From assembly GCF_047511655.1 (NCBI RefSeq), contig NC_133389.1, forward strand, positions 42,566,295-42,630,294: DNA of 64,000 nt, written 5' to 3'. The notes under the pieces were generated by a model. The model saw only the letters and a program-made list of their open reading frames with translations, was not told the origin of the DNA and did no database searches. The first letter of the stretch is position 1. Each line of letters starts with the position of its first letter. Position numbers and translations under genes: made by a program. Below, piece after piece: positions 60,901-64,000 of this stretch. This DNA is from Castor canadensis (Eukaryota; Chordata; Mammalia; Rodentia; Castoridae).

Positions 60901-62281
60901 AAAAAAAAAAACCTCCAAAAACCAAAAAAAACCTAGCTGTTTTTAAGTAATCAGGTCCAAACTTAATTATAATCATTAATGTGATATAAACAGATGTCAC
61001 TGTGGGTCTTTTAAAAACACTACACATCCTGTAGGGAACCATAGAGTGGAAACCTTGCATCTAGGAACTTACAACTTTTAGAAGGCTTTCTCTAAATTTC
61101 ATCTTTATTCTGTCACAGGTGCTAGGAATCTCACATATATAATTCATAGAAAAAAAGGATAAACAAAAGCACTGATCACTAGAATGAAGCACATCAAAAC
61201 ATTCTGAAAATCAAGTATCACAGGGTTTTAAAACCTCTGAATGTCAACAAAGGACAGTGCAATACTGACAGCTTTATCAGAAAAATGCATGGAAGACACC
61301 TGACCACCATCAAGAGACTAGCTAAACTCTTTCTATGATATGATTCTTTCATTTTTTTCTGGGTGTGGGGGTGGGGACTAGGGTTGAATTTAGGGCTTTG
61401 CATTTGCTAGGCAGACAGACACTCTACCACCTGAGCCATACCTCCAGTTCATTTTGCTCTGCTTATTTTTAAAATGGAATCTCTCAAACTATTTGCCTGG
61501 GCTGGCCTCGAACCATGTGACCCTCCCAATCTCAGCCTCTAGGGCTATGGCTGTGAGCCACCAGTGCCCAGCTCTAATGTGATTCTTAAAAGCACCAAAT
61601 ATATTATTTCTGAACTTCTAACTTCTAACACTATATGGTCAGTGACTTAACTGAACAGAAGTTTAATTTAAAAATCTATTATTGGAGCTAGGCATGGTGG
61701 TATATAACTGTAATCCCAGCACTTGGGAGGCTGAGGCAGGAGGATAAGACATACATACATCCATCCATACATATATATATAAAGACCCTGACTCAAAAAC
61801 AAACAAACAAACAAAACACCTATTATTTGGGCCTTTAGGTATAGTACTGTGGTAAAGTGTCTGCCTAGCATTCTCATGAGGCTCTGGGTTCATCCCCAGC
61901 ACCACAAAAAAGAAAAAAAAAAAATCATCTAGCTAGGTATGGTGACTCAAGTCTGCAATCCTAGCTATTTGGGAGGCAGAGTCTGCCATAAGGTTCACAA
62001 AGCCCTATCTCAACCAATGGCTTGCGTGGTGGTGTGTATCTGTCATCCCAGCTGCAGGAAGGATCAAGGTCCAGGCTGGTCTGAGCATGAATATGGCACT
62101 TTATACAAAAATAACTAAAGCAAAAAATGGCTGGGTACTGCCAAAAAACAAAAAAATCTATTATTATCTGATAAAATGATGAGTATTATTTATTAACGTA
62201 GAAGAATTTTTTTCAAAAGCTTACCTTGTATTCTCTTGATAAGTTTCTGTGTTATCAGATGTGGATGTCTCACTCCTATTA
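54881..62281 (-). CDS. RNF138: RNF138, E3 ubiquitin-protein ligase, 3' half of gene
   Basis: RNF138 (NARF) is a RING E3 ligase that acts at DNA double-strand breaks, promoting end resection and homologous recombination, and was also described with NLK in TCF/LEF turnover. Four minus-strand exons join in frame: 62225-62281, 59816-59927, 57577-57684 and 54881-54949 (stop codon 54881-54883). Together they encode about 115 residues of a protein that is 245 residues in human. In order these are a serine-rich linker, C2H2 finger FKCPLCQESNFTRQRLLDHC, a second finger starting TCPICVSLPWGD, and a C-terminal ubiquitin-interacting motif. The translated residues agree almost completely with the human protein as I recall it, so the gene is under strong constraint. 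The RING and C2HC exons are not in the window. Confidence 0.96.
55085..55204 (+). mobile_element. B1-like SINE
   Basis: GGGCATGGTGGTATGTGTCT and AGCCCAGTCTCAAAGAATTA. Confidence 0.82.
56060..56178 (-). mobile_element. B1-like SINE
   Basis: GAGGCAGGGTCTCATATATA and CCTCAGCCTCCCAAGTGCTG. Confidence 0.85.
57428..57535 (-). mobile_element. Old L1-like 3' end with poly-C run
   Basis: TTTATTTTATCGCTTTTACA and ACATGTGTATACATTGTTTG match the copy at 62590-62700. An 18-base C run is at 57509-57526. Confidence 0.6.
57577..57684 (-). CDS. RNF138: RNF138 exon, second C2H2 zinc finger
   Basis: This 108-base exon, phase 0 at both ends, encodes TCPICVSLPWGDPSQITRNF, then VSHLNQRHQFDYGEFV. CPIC and HLNQRH supply the zinc ligands. 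The acceptor is TTTCTCATAG and the donor GTAAGT. An 18-base run of C (plus strand) lies about 50 bases into the downstream intron. Confidence 0.95.
58459..58515 (+). mobile_element. B1-like SINE fragment
   Basis: GCTGGGGGTAGTGGTGCATA and CCAGCACTTGAGACACTGA. Confidence 0.7.
58755..58972 (-). mobile_element. Dimeric SINE
   Basis: Reverse ID arm (CTGGGCAAGCTCTGTTCCAC) and B1-like arm (TGCTGGGATTACAGGTGTAC). Confidence 0.85.
59263..59368 (+). mobile_element. ID arm of a dimeric SINE
   Basis: GGACTGGAGGTATTGCTCAC through TCAAACTCCAGTTCCAC. Confidence 0.8.
59816..59927 (-). CDS. RNF138: RNF138 exon, first C2H2 zinc finger
   Basis: This 112-base exon runs phase 2 to phase 0. It encodes SSSGHPTFKCPLCQES, then NFTRQRLLDHCNSNH and LFQIVPV. 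The two cysteines (CPLC) and two histidines (H-x4-H) of a C2H2 finger are present. The acceptor is ATTTTGTAG and the donor GTAAG. Confidence 0.95.
60110..60366 (+). mobile_element. Old L1 3' end
   Basis: G-rich sequence with GGGATGGGGAGGAGGTTGAA, then AATGTACAATACAAGTC and a tail. Confidence 0.55.
60583..60690 (+). mobile_element. B1-like SINE
   Basis: CATACGTAATTCTAGCACTT and GCCAGCCTGGGTTACATAC. Confidence 0.82.
60693..60911 (+). mobile_element. B1/ID dimeric SINE
   Basis: CCAGGTGTTGGTGGCTCATG through CCTGAGTTCAAACCCTAGTA. Confidence 0.88.
61351..61572 (-). mobile_element. Dimeric SINE
   Basis: Reverse ID arm (GCATTTGCTAGGCAGACAGA) and B1-like arm (CCCTCCCAATCTCAGCCTCT). Confidence 0.88.
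61684..61923 (+). mobile_element. B1 arm and ID arm
   Basis: CTAGGCATGGTGGTATATAA, a CATA-rich internal expansion, then GTGTCTGCCTAGCATTCTCA and an A-rich tail. Confidence 0.82.
61928..62157 (+). mobile_element. Composite B1-like SINE with truncated ID arm
   Basis: CTAGGTATGGTGACTCAAGT, a second arm GCGTGGTGGTGTGTATCTGT, then GGCTGGGTACTGCC. Confidence 0.78.
62225..62281 (-). CDS. RNF138: RNF138 exon, serine/threonine-rich linker
   Basis: Fifty-seven bases, phase 2 to phase 2, encode NRSETSTSDNTETYQENT with split serine codons at both ends. The acceptor follows a long CT-rich tract (CTCCCCCTCCCTCCTGCTTCTTAAG). The donor is GTAAGC. An acceptor six bases further in (AATAG) would also keep frame but would lose the conserved N-R, so the outer one is chosen. 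Confidence 0.92.
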
Positions 62282-62589
62282 CTTAAGAAGCAGGAGGGAG
62301 GGGGAGAAATGTTAACATCCCAAATAATAAACATTAGGGGTTCATTAACTTGAACTGTTGATGAAGACTAGTCTGAATTTGTTTTAAAAGTCTGAACTTC
62401 AAGTAGTTCTGAACTAGGAGATAATTATGGCATTAATTGCTTTTCAAATAAATTAAGATAGGAATACTTACTAGGTTTTTATTTGTGACTTTTAAAATCT
62501 GCAGTTACAGCCAGGTGTAGTGGTAACAATGTTGTTTCTTTATATATCGTTCACACAGTTCTTTGCCGTTTAGCTACATACCCCAAAAG

Positions 62590-62700
62590 ACTTTTTTCTT
62601 TCTTTTATTTTATCGTTTTTACATTTATTTACATGTGTACACACTGTTTGTGCCACCTCCCCCTCCCTCCCTCTTAGCCCCCCTTTTGGGCCCAAAAAAA
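62590..62700 (-). mobile_element. Old L1-like 3' end
   Basis: TTTATTTTATCGTTTTTACA and ACATGTGTACACACTGTTTG; same family as 57428-57535. Confidence 0.6.
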
Positions 62701-62909
62701 CTTTTAAAAACCACTACTATGCACCTTAATACCTGTTCAGGTATAAGAAGCACTTTTTTTTTTTTACAATATGAGGAACGCAAAAGCAAAACCTATTTTT
62801 TTTTTTTTTACAATAAACCCAAATTATAGAGAATGCATTTAAGGGGGATATTTTGTGATTTTGTGACCAAACCCAGTCTGTGATATCTATTTTAAAAAAG
62901 GAAAATCTC

Positions 62910-63040
62910 AAGTCAAGACATAGTGGTGCATTCCTATAGTCCAAGATACTCAGAAGGCTGAGTAAGGCAGGAGGATCACTTGAATCCAGCAGTTTGAGGA
63001 TAGTCTGGACAACATAATAAGACCCCATCTTTTTTTTTGT
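62910..63040 (+). mobile_element. B1-like SINE
   Basis: AAGACATAGTGGTGCATTCC and GCAGGAGGATCACTTGAATC. Confidence 0.82.
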
Positions 63041-63046
63041 TTTTTA

Positions 63047-63262
63047 AGGCTGGGCACCAGTGGCTCACACCTGTAATAGTAGCTACTTGGGAGGCTGAAA
63101 TCCAGAGGATCACAGTTCAAGGTCAGCACAGGCAAATAGTTCAAGAGACCCTATCTATAAAATAACCACAGCAAAATGAACTGGAAGCCTGGCTCAAGCA
63201 GTAGCATGCCCGCTTTGCAAGCACAAAGCCCTGAGTTCAAACTCAAGTCCCACAAAAAGAAA
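63047..63262 (+). mobile_element. B1/ID dimeric SINE
   Basis: GGCTGGGCACCAGTGGCTCA through CAAACTCAAGTCCCAC. Confidence 0.9.
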
Positions 63263-63271
63263 AAAGTAAAC

Positions 63272-63354
63272 TCTTTTTTTCTGGGGTTTGAACTCAGGGC
63301 CTCACGCTTGCTTGGAAGGCATTCTTGCCACTTGAGCCACTCCGCCAGTCCTAA
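63272..63354 (-). mobile_element. ID-like SINE
   Basis: GGGTTTGAACTCAGGGCCTC and CTTGCTTGGAAGGCATTCTT. Confidence 0.88.
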
Positions 63355-63386
63355 ATTCTTCTTTAAAAAAAAAAGTGCATATTTTA

Positions 63387-63600
63387 GTTGAGCATGGTGG
63401 CATACACCTGTAATCTCAGTACTTGAGAGGTGGAAACAGGAAGAAGGGGAGTCAGAGGTCAGCCTACTAAGACCCTGTCTTAAAAAAAAAAAAAAAAATA
63501 GTTGGGCTGGTAGAGTGACTCAAGTGGTAGAATGCCTGCCTAGCAAGCAAGCATCAGGCCCTGCATCCAAACCCCAGGGCCACAAAAAAAGAAAAAGTTG
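63387..63600 (+). mobile_element. B1 arm followed by ID-like SINE
   Basis: GAGCATGGTGGCATACACCT to an A run at about 63499, then GGCTGGTAGAGTGACTCAAG to 63597. Confidence 0.88.
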
Positions 63601-63787
63601 TGCATGTTTTAAAATGTACATAAAGTATCCATGATTATATAAAAGACATGCACAGTTTTTAAATAAACATACAAATACTGGGAATACAATCTCAAGTTTT
63701 TTATTGATGGGGTAGGTCAAGTAATCACAACACCTCTGATTTAAAGCATCTTAATAGCAAAATTAATGCCCTTTAAAAATGCTTTCT

Positions 63788-64000
63788 CAGCTGGGGCTCA
63801 GGTGGCTCACATCTATAATTCTTGCTACTGAAGAGGCAGGAGTCATGAGGATTGTGGTTGGAAGCCAGTACAGGGAAATAGTTCAAGAGATCCTATTTCA
63901 AAAATACCCAACACACACAAAAAAAGGCTGGCAGAGTGGCTCAGGTGGTAGAGCACCTGCCCAACAAGCATGAAGCACTGAATTTAAGCCCCAGTATCAC
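63788..64000 (+). mobile_element. B1/ID dimeric SINE, at window edge
   Basis: AGCTGGGGCTCAGGTGGCTC through GGCTGGCAGAGTGGCTCAGG to CCCCAGTATCAC at the last base. Confidence 0.88.

Larger units (their letters stand above)
59928..62224 (-). other. RNF138: RNF138 intron upstream of the first C2H2 exon
   Basis: A 2.3-kb intron densely filled with SINEs and one old L1 3' end. Confidence 0.85.

Noticed and set aside
62486-62520. A possible small minus-strand exon ending at a GTAAGT near 62470
   Set aside because: Translation does not match any RNF138 segment and the phase is not supported. Likely a chance splice-like site.

Overview
This is a window of mammalian nuclear DNA, most likely from a rodent of the beaver lineage (Castorimorpha). 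It carries introns with GT-AG splice sites and dense interspersed repeats. The rodent assignment is inference from the repeats: B1-like 7SL SINEs, tRNA-Ala/ID-like SINEs, dimers of the two, and a young L1 family with a very G-rich 3' UTR ending in a shared AT-rich tail. No species can be proven from the sequence alone.

Two protein-coding genes are present, both on the minus strand. At the left end (about 1-8200) is the 5' part of MEP1B (meprin beta, an astacin-family zinc metalloprotease). Five exons can be placed by splice sites, reading phase and family similarity: signal peptide exon 8043-8102, a 19-base microexon 6379-6397, exon 5797-5847, exon 5662-5705 and exon 1380-1458. They encode the signal peptide, the propeptide and the start of the catalytic domain. 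The rest of the gene lies left of the window. A TATA-like box and a long polypyrimidine tract lie just upstream of the start codon.

At the right end (about 52450-64000) is the 3' half of RNF138 (RING-type E3 ubiquitin ligase, also called NARF). Four coding exons are placed: 62225-62281, 59816-59927, 57577-57684 and 54881-54949. They encode a linker, two C2H2 zinc fingers and the C-terminal ubiquitin-interacting motif. A repeat-poor 3' UTR of up to about 2.4 kb follows. The RING exons lie beyond the right edge. RNF138 followed in tandem by MEP1B is the order I recall for human chromosome 18q12.

The roughly 44 kb between the genes shows no convincing gene. It holds degraded L1M elements (about 15110-17862, 24790-25245, 26700-27400, 38560-42830, 46575-47960), young 5'-truncated L1 copies with clear target-site duplications, one decayed LTR retrovirus-like element (LTRs at 27484-27770 and 33305-33663), a GC-rich block with a 44-base tandem duplication, dozens of SINEs, microsatellites, and an unidentified polyadenylated retrocopy at 39679-39918. 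Most open reading frames over 60 codons in this interval are chance or decayed L1 frames.

No previously undescribed system was found. The most useful results are the exon-level structure of the two genes, the MEP1B microexon, and a few unexplained repeats.
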